DNA of 64,000 nt from Ophioderma brevispina. Taxonomy: Eukaryota; Echinodermata; Ophiuroidea; Amphilepidida; Ophiodermatidae. The notes beneath the pieces are model-generated. The model did not search any database, was not told where the DNA came from, and saw only the letters and a program-made list of their open reading frames with translations. Each line of letters opens with the position of its first letter. The stretch's first letter is position 1. The position numbers were made by a program, and so were the translations under genes. This document shows, one piece after another, positions 46,561-58,641 of the stretch. Location: positions 1 to 64,000 of the forward strand of contig JAMKCH010001616.1 in assembly GCA_023653785.1 (NCBI GenBank), in the 5' to 3' direction.

Positions 46561-47221
46561 CCCACTACAGAAAAGTTTTAACACCTTTGGTATGGTCCCA
46601 CTACATCATTGCTAGGTAGTTAGTACTCTCAAATTGTGGTGTCACTTTTTCATAGGAGCCAATATAAGGTTACACAGGGGTCAAACATTTAAAATGTTCC
46701 AACCGTGTGAAAATGCGTGCCACCGTCATTCCATGCCAATTCAACAAATCGAGTACACCATCACCTCATGGATTTCTTTCTTTTTTGGTGTATTGAAAGA
46801 TATATTTATGAAAAACTAAAATCCTGAAAATTTGAGCTCTGTACCTCTTTTCATTTTCACGCTACAGCAATTTTAAATTTGAGGGGGATCGCCTCAAAAC
46901 ATGTACCGATGTGAAATTCAATATTCAGAGGGCCATAAGTAAAGAACAACACCCCTCAGATCCTTCAAACTTGGCATTCTGGATTACCTTTTGCTGCAAA
47001 TTGCAAATATGTGATCAGAAAAATGCACCTTGCTCCAATTTAAGGTTACAGAGGGTCAAAAATGGCTTAAAAACCACTCGGACCATACTTCAAAAAGTAA
47101 AAGTGATATAACTTCCAAATTTGGGCTGGTGAAAGCTAATCTTGAATACTACCCTTGTGTACAATCTTATACATATATCAGCTTTATTGGAAGAGATATA
47201 GCTGTCACAAAAAGCAAAAAG

Positions 47222-47690
47222 TCAAATTTAACGTTGACTTGACCCCCCTAAAAATCAATAAAAACAGGAAGAGTTCCACGGGGGAGGTGGCAGTTTGTGG
47301 CAGTTTCTGGAACAAGGATGCTGACATTACTGCCAGCATTTACCAAACTAGAAAAACATGATGTCATCAGACCATTGCTATTGTATATGTGCTAATCCCG
47401 GCTAATCCATCTCACTTGCCAGATCAATATCTTACTACAAGCCTAAAGTACAATGCCTGAATCCCGGTCTGAATTGCTTTTGAATTGTGTCGCAAAACAT
47501 GCTAGATACACTGTAAAATTCTGTCAGGGATGTGAACACCTTGCTTTTCTGTTCCAGAAATTGCCACAAACTACCACCTCCCCCGGAACTCTTCCTGTTT
47601 TTACTGTTTTTACAGAATGTAAACATCCAAATTGTTTTCAAAATCGTGGAAGTGATTTCAGTAAGGGTCAATTTTTTTTCATGCCATTAT
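47222..47690. repeat. Foldback repeat with arms of about 130-170 bp
   Basis: Left arm AAAAACAGGAAGAGTTCCAC plus GGGGGAGGTGGCAGTTTGTG (47265-47310) pairs with right arm CACAAACTACCACCTCCCCC plus GGAACTCTTCCTGTTTTTAC (47566-47612). The spacer is about 200 bp. Probably a MITE-like element. Confidence 0.65.
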
Positions 47691-47807
47691 GTCCCTTTAA
47701 ACTTTTTCTGTAGTGGAGAACGAACTCCTTAAATAAGGCCCCTACGATATTCTGCTCCTGGCACGTTTTAACTGCCTGTATTTATATAATATTGGATGGC
47801 TGATCAT

Positions 47808-47896
47808 GATAACAGAAAATATTGACCGAGCCTAGATCAAATATCGGGCGAGTCGAAGACGAGCCTGATATTTTCTTGGCGATATTTTCTGTTATC
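47808..47896. repeat. Inverted repeat GATAACAGAAAATAT...ATATTTTCTGTTATC
   Basis: A 15-bp perfect pair encloses a centre with GAGCCTAGATC and CGAGTCGAAGACGAGCC. The words resemble the decayed repeat at 9.53-9.62 kb. Confidence 0.65.
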
Positions 47897-48334
47897 AACC
47901 GAAAAAATCTCCAAATATTATTATTATTATGTAAGAAGCTGACTTGACAAATAGTTTTAAAATGGCTTCAAAACTAATATATAGTATTTTTGCTTGACGA
48001 GTTGCCAAATTTTTTGCGTATTGTGCAGTGTTGGTCGGTACGCCTACTGCACTGCAGTATTGCAAACCAGATGCCTCATAATTTAAAATATTGACCCCTA
48101 TCAACCTGTGCCCCTTTTTCAAACCTCACAAATGTTTTCCCAATGAAGGGTGTTTCTCGGAATTTGGATATTGGTTACGGTACTTGTTGTCTTCTTGTGG
48201 ATGCCTATGTCAAAACTACCATTAAAAAAGAATAATTAGGCTAGTGCACAAATGTTTTCAATATTTATGACACACTTTATTTCGTTTTTGTTGATCAGAA
48301 ATTATTGGTTCAAGAATTTGGAACGTACACCATA

Positions 48335-48790
48335 CCGTTCTGATGCTATCCACTAGGAAAGCGATGGACACCTTTCGGACCTAACACCTATAGATGATCT
48401 ATCGCTCCTCTACCAACCCAGTTGGTTAAAGCGCCGTGCTAGTAATAGTCTAATACGGAAGTCGCCAGTTCGAATCCGGCCAAGTGCACATGGGTTTTTT
48501 TCAACACTTGTGTGCGCTGGATATCTCCAGGGAAAGATTAATAAATTCATCCTTGTCTACCTGGAGAACTAAGTAGTTAAAATTTCAAAAACAAAAATAA
48601 ATTTAATATGTAAATATACCGTTCTGATGCTATCCGCTAGAAAAGCGATGGACACCTTATTTTGGAACTAACACCTATAGATGATATTTATCACTCCTCT
48701 ACTAACCCAGTCTTGATATCTCAGTTGGTTAGAGCGCCGTGCTAGTAATACGGAGGTCGCCGGTTCGAATCCGGCCAAGTGCATAGTTAA
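48335..48790 (+). repeat. Tandem pair of a tRNA-Thr-like repeat unit
   Basis: Two units about 280 bp apart each start ACCGTTCTGATGCTATCC, continue CTAACACCTATAGATGAT, and end in a tRNA-like module (48421-48488 and 48710-48783). The second module has TCTCAGTTGGTTAGAGCGCC (A box), anticodon loop CTAGTAA (AGT, Thr) and CGCCGGTTCGAATCCGGC (perfect T arm). The first is damaged by a deletion and an 8-base insertion. The acceptor stems do not pair well, so these are tRNA-derived repeats, not proven tRNA genes. Confidence 0.6.
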
Positions 48791-49100
48791 GTCAAAATCC
48801 TCAATTCCGTGACTAATCTTTGGCAAGTAAGGTTTGACGATTAATTTGACTTCAAAGGACATTTTGGAAGGTTTTTAGCCCACATGTCCCTCTGGAAAAT
48901 GTCGGCAATTTCCAAAGGAGGGGGTAAAGTTTCTACAGGGGTAAATTTTAAATAATGGCCCAAATAACGTTTAGTATAGCTCAAATTGTTCGTGTGGTAA
49001 CAAGGAGTAAAAAAGTCTATGGTGACCTGTCAGTAAAATGCATCGTTATGGAGATATACAGTACATTTGAATAAGTACAGGACACTGGAACAGGTGTAAG

Positions 49101-49251
49101 AGGAGATATGGTCCGCCCGGAGCCATAGTACGGGCTCCATAGACGACAACGGAATAAAGCATGAAACTATTTAATGTTGCGTGAAGAGTCAATTGAATCG
49201 ATTGCCTTCACCGTTGTAGGTGGACTTTGAGTCCGGAGGACCATATCTCCT
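49101..49251. repeat. Short TIR structure (AGGAGATATGGTCC)
   Basis: AGGAGATATGGTCCGCCCGG at the left faces CCGGAGGACCATATCTCCT at the right, 151 bp in total. Possible miniature element. No clear target duplication. Confidence 0.55.
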
Positions 49252-49975
49252 GCCATACCGGCGACCTTCTGCGCCTAGGCATACACTCTTACCCACTTAA
49301 AACCACGGAGACAAAGTAACGAAACGATAGATACATCTTAGGTTCGACAAGTTCGAACAGAGGGTGTTTTAAACCAATCCCATAATGCATTGCAATGTGC
49401 CTACACTGTAAAAACATTTTACTCAGTGTTGAGTAAAGAGGACACAACTCTTACTGCGTAGTCATTGTTGGGTAAACCTTAGTCATTGTAAACCTTAGTC
49501 AAAGTCATAATAACCTTTGCCTAAATATTCCATTAAATGATCAACTGGCATAAACCTATCAATTTGATCATGATACTAGTAGCTCACGCATCATAAAACA
49601 TCACCTAAATTACAAATAACTCATTTGGTTGAGCTAATTGCTATCCCAACGTCAACTTCTCGCGTCCGTATGCTCCGAATTCGACAGTATCACTTGTGCG
49701 TGAACAAAATGACTTATATTCTACCTTTATTAACGAATATCAGATTTTGTGTCTATTCGATAGCTTTCACCTTCGCCATTTGCATGATTTATTAGAACAT
49801 TATTTTGTGGTTGCTCAAACTGTCACAACCACAATTTTGATGAATTTTAGGGTATTGTCGTTTAACAACTTGAAAAATAAAACAAAAATAACAAAAGCAT
49901 CATCTCCCAAATCAAGAGGGCCTTTTACGCGATGCGTTCCCCGCCGAATGTCGCGACGGATAATAGGACAATAAA

Positions 49976-50432
49976 TGCAACTAACCCCTCCCCAATCAAC
50001 CCAGCAAACTACCCACCCCATACCCAACACCCAACCCCTCCCAACATCCCGCAACCCACCCCTCCCCATTAACCCCACAAACCCCCTCCCGAAAATCCCA
50101 CAAACACCCTGTTCCAAACAACCGCAACACCCCACCCCCTCCCCCACACTCCACCCCTCCCCCAAACCCCGCACACCCACTTTCCCAATACCCAGTAACA
50201 CCCCACCCCGCTCACATACCCCGCAACACCACACCCTCCCCAACACCTCGGCAACACCCCACCCATCCCCAACACCCCGCAACACACCATCCCCCTACCC
50301 AACACCCCCACAACACCACACCCTCCTCCCCAACACCCTGCACCCCAGCTCCCCCTCCCAGCCTCCCTCACACCACCGACCCCCTCAACACCCGACCCTC
50401 CCGCAAACACCCCGACCCCTCCCTAACACCAT
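49976..50432 (+). repeat. Cytosine-rich minisatellite, almost G-free
   Basis: About 450 bp of CCCCACCCCTCCC and AACACCCCGCAACACC words with hardly any G on the plus strand. Both strands read open (Pro/Thr-rich one way, Gly/Val-rich the other) purely because of composition. The complementary strand is extremely G-rich. Confidence 0.85.
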
Positions 50433-50924
50433 GTGGCATCACCCGACCATTTCAGGATTACAAATAAATATGCATATTTAATTGCTCCATTGCATCCTAA
50501 GCCGCATATATCACATACTTAAACTTGCAAAAAAGATGTGCACCATGATAGGGCTTTCAGCAGCGCAGAAATTTTGAGTATCGATGTACCGTTGCAAAAA
50601 TCTAGCAATTACGCTGATTTTGGCATATTAATAAGATCATTTGCATACTTCATTTGGCCCGAAATAGCACAAAATCAAATCAGTCGGAGCAACTCATCAT
50701 CACGCTTCTTTCCACCAATACATCATCATACGCCTACGGAACTCCAGAAAACTTATACACAAGCCTTGCAGGAAAATTTGCGTAAATTATGCAAATAGAT
50801 ACTTAATTAGCATATTTACGCCAAAATCTAACAGGTCGAGAACTCATCAACTGCTTCTTTCCACCAAGTTACATAATTGTCGCCCTTATGGAACTCAGAT
50901 AAATCTATACAGTGGGTTAACATT

Positions 50925-51060
50925 TTTATCACGGAACGAACGGGAGGACGGACGAACGGACAAACGGACGACGGGACGCTGCTCTTTCATAGTCCCGTTC
51001 CGAACTCGGTCGGCGGGGACCAGGGGACAATAATGGAATAGCTTGTAAGTCACGAAAATA
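50925..51060 (+). repeat. GGACGGAC-type simple repeat and repeat end
   Basis: GGACGGACGAACGGACAAAC is followed by a GC-rich 'gtcggcggggaccagggga' segment. It resembles the end of a dispersed repeat and lies just beyond the 3' end of the LRR-GPCR. Confidence 0.4.
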
Positions 51061-51176
51061 AACCCTACCAGGCAAATAGAAACAAGTCTGAAATGAACAT
51101 AACAAACTAAAGTGTGACGATATTGCGACCATGGTATATACGATCGGTGGAGCATCCAAAATTGAGGGCAGACAAT

Positions 51177-52380
51177 TTAAACCGCCTCGTTTAGGTTCAT
51201 AACGAACCATATTAGCAAATGGATATGGTTCAATATTATTCCTTTATCTTCTACAGGTGCCCGGTTACATCGTATAAGCTGCATTTCATGCTCTTTCTTC
51301 CTCATAAAATTCTTTTGTTGCCGCTTGATATCAGATAAAATAGTTCCCAATCCAACCACTATGGATGTATACTGATTTAATTGGCAATACCAATGCCGCG
51401 AACCACGCAAAAATAGGTTGGATCTATTCTTTCTTCTTTCCTGTATTAATATTCCACAAAAACAATGATAGGCATCCAACATGACAGGGCCGGTAACATA
51501 GGCCGCCAATCACGAGAATCATTTTTAAATGTTCTCCTTTGGGAACTTGGATATATTCAAACGACTAAATAGCCGACGTAACAACAAAACTAAATTGCAC
51601 ACACGTAAGATTAATTCCAATAAAAACCACGATTGAATAAACGTTCACGGTTGGCTCCCTGTTTCTGTTTGGGTTTCAAAATGTCAACTGAAAGGAAATG
51701 ATGCATTACACGGTATCGTAATTTTACCTCTAGGTTTTCTCAAAACTGAAGAATGTCAGTGCATTGGTACTCCATACATACTGCAGAATACTCATATTTG
51801 TCCTTTATGTTTCGGCTTGGTACACCGCATATAATCATGACCCAATCCATTTGATTGAATTGACACAGCTACCTGTTCCTTAACATTAAACACTTTTCTA
51901 CTTCTACTGCAACCACGTGTCTAAATGTTCAAATCTTTCAATGCTCATAGCGGTAATGAAAAACAAGACGCTTGGCTAGAAGTAATTCAATGCACCCGAA
52001 AATCTGCAAAGTGGTATCGTAATATATGGCCAAGGTTGAGATTCAGAATGAAAATAATTCCCATAGTATGAATCAACTGATGCAATTATACAAGTAAATG
52101 CCCATAAGGAAATCACTACAGCACGTAGTTTTTCTAATAACAACTGCTTGCTGATGTCAACCTTCCGTTTGTGTATAGTCTCGCAGATTACTACAATGAT
52201 ATTAAAAAGTAATATAAGTTCCGCAATTATCCATGTAGATATTTTAAGACTGTATCTGGGCAAAAGTTCCCCGCATGTAAAATACGGGACTGTTTTTTCT
52301 TTTTGCAATACACGTGGGCCCTGAAGGTTGGCCTTTATATAAGGCCCCATGTTGCGTTTGTGTTTTACAGCTACAGTAGT
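51177..52380 (-). pseudogene. Seven-transmembrane module of an LRR-GPCR (frameshifted)
   Basis: The minus strand in joined frames shows the complete order of an LGR/relaxin-receptor-type GPCR. There is a hinge cysteine with CGELLPRYSLKI, TM1 (ISTWIIAELILLFNIIVVI) and TM2 with IIASVDSYYGNYFHSE and SQPWP. LCRFSGALNYF holds the ECL1/TM3 cysteine, and TM3 ends in AMSIERF (DRY equivalent, 51931-51951). ICGVPSRNIKDKYEYSAVC carries the ECL2 cysteine (about 51778-51830), CWMPIIVF is the TM6 CWxP motif (51450-51481), and FAWFAALVLPI is TM7 (about 51380). There is one in-frame stop after NYF and at least three frameshifts. Either the receptor is a pseudogene or the consensus has errors. It continues the LRR array on the same strand. 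Confidence 0.7.
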
Positions 52381-52639
52381 GTATTTTCCAATACTGAGAA
52401 GGTTTCACTCTTACTACTTCAAGGAATATCCCTCTTATATCCCACATTTCAAATTCTGGTAAACTGGAAAATGTTTCTTGATGAACTGTTTCAACACTAT
52501 TTCCCTGCAAGCACCTAACAGTACAAAATTGGGTTAATCCTTGGAATAGTTCTGGCTGTATTTTAACCAGTTGGTTTTTCGTCCAATAGAAGATACACGG
52601 CATTGAATCTGATCTCTGAATATACCGGATTCGAACCTT

Positions 52640-55600
52640 TAAAATCTGTTATGGGACAAATATAATATTACTATCTGATGTAATCCCTTAAATATGTCTA
52701 CAGGTAGCTCTATCAAATTGTTTTTATGTAATGTTAATAGTATTAATTGCAAGAGATCTTTGTAATACAACTAGGATGATATTTAATTACTTGTATGTAA
52801 GCTAATAATAACTCATCTAATCCCTCGAATAGATCTACAGATAGCTGTGGGGGGGGGGGGGGGGGGGGCGTCAGTGCTTTCCATTCAACCATAAAAACAT
52901 TCTCAATTGGATAAGATTTTTGAATATAATCTGTCCAATGTTCCAATACTATTGTTGTGCAAGGCTAACACTAATAACTCACCTACTCCCTTAAATATGA
53001 GTCTACGATAGCCTGTCCTTAGTTTATTGTCCATTCAAGAATAATTTCTCAATTGGATAAGATCTTGAAATATATCCGTGGTGCAAAATGATTCAATACT
53101 CTTGTGCGCCAGGATAACACTGAAAACTCACCTAATCCCTTAAATAGGTCTACAGTTAGCTGTCTTAGCTTATTTCTATTCAACCCTAACTTTGTCAAAT
53201 GGATAAGATCTTTGAATAAATCAGCGTGCAATGATCCAATACTATTGTTGCGCAAGTCTATAAATGATAACTCACGTAATTTCTTGAATATGTCTACTGG
53301 TAGCTGTGTCAGTTTATTTCCATTCAACCCTAATTTTGTCAATTGGATAAGATCTTTGAATATATCAGCGTTCAATGATTCAATACTATTGTTGTGAAAG
53401 GCTAACACTGATAACTCACCTAATAATCCCTTAAATATGTCACAGATACGCTTGTCGTAGTTTATTGTCCATTCAATATAATTTTTCTCAATTGGATAAT
53501 ATTTTGAAATACAGTGTTCAATGATTCAATACTATTGTCGCGCAAGGATAACACTGATAACTCACCTAATCCCTTAAATAGTCTACAGGTAGACTGTCTC
53601 AGTTATTGTCATTCAAGTCTAATTTTCTCAAATGGATAAGATCTTTGACTATATCCAAGCGTGCAATGATCCAATATCATTGTTGTGTAAGGCTAACACT
53701 GATAGTTCACCTAATTCCCTTAAATATGTTACAGGTAGCTGTGTAGCTTATTGTCATCATAATTCACTTTAGCTGACGTAATCTCTTGAATAGATCTACT
53801 GCTAGCTGACTTAGTTTATTTCCATCCAACATGTAATTTCTCAATTGGATAAGATCTTGGAATATATCAGGGTGCAATAATGCAATGCTATTGTTGTGTA
53901 ACGGCTACAATGATAGTTCACCTAATCCCTTAAACATGTCTACAGGTAGCCGTCTTAGTTTTTGTCCTTCAAGCTAATTTCTCAATTGGATAAGATATTT
54001 GAATATCAGCGTGCCAATGATCCAATATCATTGTTGTGAAGGCTAACACTGATAGTTCACCTAATACCTTAAATATGTCTACAGGTAGCCGTCTTAGTTT
54101 ATTCCCCACAACAATAACTCTGCAATTGCTAAGATCTTTGAATATACGCTTTTAATGATTGAATAATATTGCCGTGTAATTTCAAGAATGATAACTCACG
54201 TAATCCTTCGAATAGATCTACCAGGTAGCGTGTCAAATATTTCCAGTCAACCCACTGTCAACTGGACAAAGATCTTGAATATATCAGCGTGCAATGATCC
54301 AATGATATTGTTTGCAAAGTCTACGCTGAAAAACTCAACCTAATCCCTGAAATGCTACAGACAGCTGTGTCAGTTATTTCCAGAAACCCTCAACTGTGTC
54401 AATGAATAAGATCTTCTGAATAATAAAGCTTCTAATGATGAATAATATTGTATACGTTCAATAATGATAACTCACGTAATTCTTCGAATATGTCGGCCAG
54501 GGAGTCGCGTCAGCTTATTCCACCCAACCATAATTTTCTCAATTGGATAGATTTTGATATATCAGCGTGCCAATTTTTTTTGATTCCATATTATTGTCGT
54601 TCAAGCCTAACACTGATAACTCAGGTAATCCCTTGAATATGTCTACAGGTAGCCTTGTTAGCTATTCCCATTCAACCCTAGTTTTCTCAATTGGGCAAGA
54701 TTTTTAAATATCAGTGTGCATGATCCAATACTATTGTTGTGCACGTTACGCTATAACTCACCTTATCCCTTGAATAGTCTACAGCAGCTGTGTCAGCTAT
54801 TTCCACTCACCCCAACTATGTCAATTGAATAAGATCTTGAAATATATCAGCGTGCAATGATTCAATTCTATTGTCATGGAAGTGTAATACTGATAACTCA
54901 CCTAATCCCTTGAATATGTCTACAGGTAGCAGTCTCTAGATTATTTCATTCAACCATAGTTTTCTCAACTGGCAAAGATTTTTAAATATATCTGTTGCAC
55001 TGATCCCAATACTATTGTGTGCAAGTTGTCTAACGAGATTAAATACCTAATCCTGAAATGTTACAGGTAGCTTGTCAGGATATTGCCATTTACCCCCAAC
55101 CGTCAATGATAGATCTTTGAATATATCAGCGGGGCAATGATTAATTCTATTGTCATGAAAGTGTAATACTGATATCTCACATATCCCTGAATATGTCGAC
55201 AGGTAGCAGTTAGCATATTTCCATTCAACCCTAGTTTTCTCAACTGGGAAACATTTTTAATATATCAGTGTGAAATGATCCAATACTATGTTGTGCAAGT
55301 AACGCTGATAACTCACCTAATCCCTTGAATATGTCTACAGGTAGGTGTGTGAGTTTATTCCCATTCAACCATAACGTGTCAATGCATAAGATCTTTGAAG
55401 TAATCAGCGTGCAATGATATAATACTATTGTCATGCAAGTCTAACACTGATAACTCACATAATCTCTGGAATATGTCACAGGTAGCTGTCTTAAGCTTAT
55501 TCCCACACAGCGCTAACTCTGCCCAATGGAAAGATCTTTGAATTTACATCAGGCAGGCAATGATTCAAACTATTGTCGTACAAGTGCAATACTGATAACT

Positions 55601-56950
55601 CGGTGTAATCCTTTGAATATGTCTATGGGTAGCTGCCCAGGTTATTCCATTCAACCATAACTTTGTCACGTGGATAAGATTTTTTTGAATATATCAGAGT
55701 GTAATGATTCAATACTATGTTGTGAAAGTCTAACATGATAGCTCACCTAATACTTGAATATGTCTTACAGGCAGCGGTGTGAGCTTATTTCCATCAACGC
55801 TAAAATCGGTCAATTGGATAAGATACTGAGAATATATCAGCGTGCAAATGATTTCAATTTATTGTTAACAAGTGTAATATTGAATCTCACATAATCCCGT
55901 GGAATATGTCCAAAGGGTAGCGGCGTCAGTTATGGTCTTCAAGAGAACACTGTAATCACTTAATCCTTTGAATATGTATACAGGCAGCTGTGTCAGCTTA
56001 TTTGTTTCAAATTCAAACCCTAACATTGTCATTGAATAAGTCTGAAATATATCAGCGTGTAATGATTCAATACTATTGTTGTACAAGCCTAACACTGATA
56101 ACTCACGTAATCTCTTGAATATTCTACAGGAGCCGTTCAGCGTATTTACATGCAACCCCTAACTTTGTCAATTGAATAGATCTTGAAATATATCAGTGGG
56201 GCAATGATTCATTCTATTGTCATGAAAGTGTAATACTGATATCTCACAGAATCCTTGAATATGTCTACAGGTAGCAGTCTTAGCTTATTCATCACCTAGT
56301 TTTCTCAATTGGGCAAGATTTTTAATATATCAGTGTGCAATGATCCAATATATTGTTGTGCAAGTGTCTAACACTGATCATCTCACATAATCCCCCCCTT
56401 GAATATGTCCACAGGTAGCGCCCCCGTCAGCTTATTGTCCCACCGCAAGGGTGAGTTAACACATGATAACGCCACTTAATCCCTTGAATGTGTATACAGA
56501 TAGCAGTCTTAGCTTATTTCCATTAAAGCCTAATTTTCTCAATGGATAATATTTGAATGTAATCAGCGTACACTGATTCAATACTATTGTGCGCACCAAG
56601 TTTAACCACGAATAGCTCACCTAATCCTTTGAATATGTCTACAGGCAGATGTGTAAGATTATTTCCATTCCAACATAATTTTCTCAATTGAATAAGATCT
56701 TGAATGTATCAGGTTGCAAGGATCCAATACGATGTGTACAAGCCTAACACTGCTAACTCACGTACTCTCTTGATATGTCTTACAGGCTAGCCTGGTCAGG
56801 TATTCCACTCAACCCTAACTCTATCAAATGAATGAGATCTTGAAATATATCAGTGTGCAATGATTCAATTCTATTGTCATGAAAGTGTAACGCTGATAAC
56901 TCATGTAATCCTTTGAATATGTCTACAGGTAGCTGGCTCAGCTTAGTTCC
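52640..56950 (-). pseudogene. Tandem LRR array of about 32 units of 144 bp
   Basis: Each unit encodes two 24-residue LRRs (pattern DIFK.L..LS.L.L.NNSIESL then HADIFKDLIHLTKLGLNGNK). On the plus strand the marker CTACAGGTAGCTG recurs about every 140-144 bp, and I count about 32 occurrences between 52.70 and 56.93 kb. A few gaps of 66-87 bp mark partial units (near 53.77, 55.95 and 56.45 kb). The first units are open and belong to the 593-codon frame upstream. From about 56.78 kb on, small deletions break the frame often. The longest later open pieces lie at 53049-53408 and 55865-56155. A poly-G tract interrupts it at 52848-52868. It forms the ligand-binding ectodomain of the LRR-GPCR. Confidence 0.75.
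52848..52868 (+). repeat. Poly-G tract inside the LRR array
   Basis: A run of about 20 G sits where neighbouring units read AGCTGTCTTAGTTTATT. It is not part of any LRR codon pattern, so it is an expansion or an artefact. Confidence 0.85.
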
Positions 56951-58561
56951 ATTCAACAATATTTTTTTCATTTGGATAAGATCTTTGAATATATCAGTGG
57001 CCAATGATTCAATATTATTGTTGTGCAAGGCTAACACTTGTAGTTGGTAAAGATTTTTAAATACATCATGCTGCAATGCCATGATATTATTGTCTTGCAG
57101 TAATAACCACGATATCTTGACCAAGTATTTAAGTATATTAGGTGACAAACTCCGAATAATATTGTTTTGAAGGTCTAACATGTTTAAACGATTTAAACCC
57201 TGGAAGCTTTCTGGAAGTAGCTCAGTTATTGCGTTTCCAGAGAGTGCAAGTATTTCCAGATCATTAAGATGCCGAAATATTCCGGGCTGTAAGGCGGACA
57301 AATTTGTGCTGTGGGACGGATCTAATATTTGAAGCTTTCTTAATCCATCATATTCGTTTAAACTTTGAAATATGGACTCATTTAGATGAGTCATGGAATT
57401 AACAGCGAGGCATAATACTTGCATATTTGTTAATGTACTAAACACATTTCTCTCCAAAGTTGTTAACGTGTTTTCTCTAATATAGATTATACTTAAATTA
57501 TTCAAACCACGGAATAGGTCAGCATCTAAACTAAAAAGATTATTTCTATTGATAAATAACTGTTTCAATTTGATCATTCCAAGGAATGTACCATTAGGTA
57601 TGTGCGAAAGTTGATTACACGATAGATCTAATACTTGCAGCTGATCCAGACCTTTGAAGACGCCTTTGTGAAGATCACTGAGCTTGTTATTGTCAAGAAA
57701 TAAAAATGCGACGACGACGAGTTTTTCAAAGCAGCCCTGCTTAATCCGTTGAAGTCGTTTGGAGGATATGTCCAAAGCCGCCATGTTATTGTCGCAATAT
57801 GCTGTGAAATTGTAGACGAGTAGAATGTCGTAAGTTTGGCTGGTTTGCGAACAGAAGATGCGAAATATCTGGAAGAGCAGACTATAGAGACACCCATCAG
57901 GGCAAGCGGGAAACGGAGCTACAGGTATTAAATCTGAATCTGAACTGTTGAACGGTGCATAACGGTGGTAGTTCATTGTGTACGATTGCCTGGGATGTGT
58001 CATATTTAGTGCTGGGTGTTGTTTAATTATCTGATCAGAAGTTTGATTTTCTCTATTCCAAACGCTAAAAATGTCATCGTAGAGGTCGAGATGTTTACAA
58101 ACGTTGCGTTGCAAACCGCCGCCATTAATGCCCGTTCCAAAAGAAGCCGACTCGTTGAGTACCGCGTCAATATCAATCGCCAACAGCTGTAACATAACTA
58201 TTCCTTTGATTTCTATTTCCAAGTGGCTGCTGTTGAATATTTTATAGCAAGGTTCGGGCAATTTGGTGAATGCGTAAACACTCTGGTTGAATTGATCCTG
58301 TACCCGAAGATAGAAATAATTGTATATGGACCAGTTGGAACTTTGTAGAATGTCCATACGAATTCCCATGGCGTCCGGTACAGTCACAATGTAAGAGTGG
58401 CTTTCCGATTCGTTCGTCTCTAAAGTCACGTTGGGCATGTTTCTCTGCAGATCTATGTGTTGGGTACCGCTAGTTATATTATCAGCCATATTACATCGTA
58501 CCATGACAGCGGACAACATGACAAGAACAAGAAAACGATGAATAAATTCGTAGCTGGCCAT
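56780..58561 (-). CDS. N-terminal 593 codons of a CUB-like/LRR GPCR
   Basis: An ATG in good context opens the longest frame of the window. Residues 1-23 form a signal peptide (RFLVLVMLSAVMVRC). Residues about 30-132 look CUB-like (SYIVTVPDAMGIRMDIL, hydrophobic strand IVMLQLLAID) with many N-glycosylation sites. A cysteine cluster (CPDGC, CSQ, YCD; 220-257) caps the LRRs, as an LRRNT does. From about residue 280, 24-residue LRRs follow (LFLDNNKLSDL, VLDLSCNQLSHI, MLDLQNNIIRSL). At the end the sequence enters the homogeneous 48-residue double repeats and the frame breaks. With the 7TM module at 51.2-52.4 kb it forms one receptor gene without visible introns. Ligand unknown. Relaxin-receptor/LGR kinship is inferred from the 7TM part. 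Confidence 0.8.
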   Translation of the reverse strand: MASYEFIHRFLVLVMLSAVMVRCNMADNITSGTQHIDLQRNMPNVTLETNESESHSYIVTVPDAMGIRMDILQSSNWSIYNYFYLRVQDQFNQSVYAFTKLPEPCYKIFNSSHLEIEIKGIVMLQLLAIDIDAVLNESASFGTGINGGGLQRNVCKHLDLYDDIFSVWNRENQTSDQIIKQHPALNMTHPRQSYTMNYHRYAPFNSSDSDLIPVAPFPACPDGCLYSLLFQIFRIFCSQTSQTYDILLVYNFTAYCDNNMAALDISSKRLQRIKQGCFEKLVVVAFLFLDNNKLSDLHKGVFKGLDQLQVLDLSCNQLSHIPNGTFLGMIKLKQLFINRNNLFSLDADLFRGLNNLSIIYIRENTLTTLERNVFSTLTNMQVLCLAVNSMTHLNESIFQSLNEYDGLRKLQILDPSHSTNLSALQPGIFRHLNDLEILALSGNAITELLPESFQGLNRLNMLDLQNNIIRSLSPNILKYLVKISWLLLQDNNIMALQHDVFKNLYQLQVLALHNNNIESLATDIFKDLIQMKKILLNGTKLSQLPVDIFKGLHELSALHFHDNRIESLHTDIFQDLIHLIELGLSGIPDQASL

Positions 58562-58641
58562 CGTTTTTACGTTAAACGCGTCTTCATCTCATGCGATTTT
58601 GCTGCAATATTTTGTTCAATAGGTCTCTGTCCATTGAGTAA

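Noticed and set aside
48710..48783. Functional tRNA-Thr gene
   Set aside because: The T arm and anticodon arm are good, but the acceptor stem pairs at only a few positions and the unit is a repeated element.
49815..50481. Long open frames on both strands, Pro/Thr-rich and Gly-rich
   Set aside because: They arise from the G-free C-rich minisatellite; no start context, splice signal or domain.
50895..51210. Open frames below the 7TM module as extra transmembrane segments of the receptor
   Set aside because: TM1-TM4, TM6 and TM7 motifs are already placed above 51.3 kb; these frames run into a GGACGGAC repeat and lack GPCR motifs.
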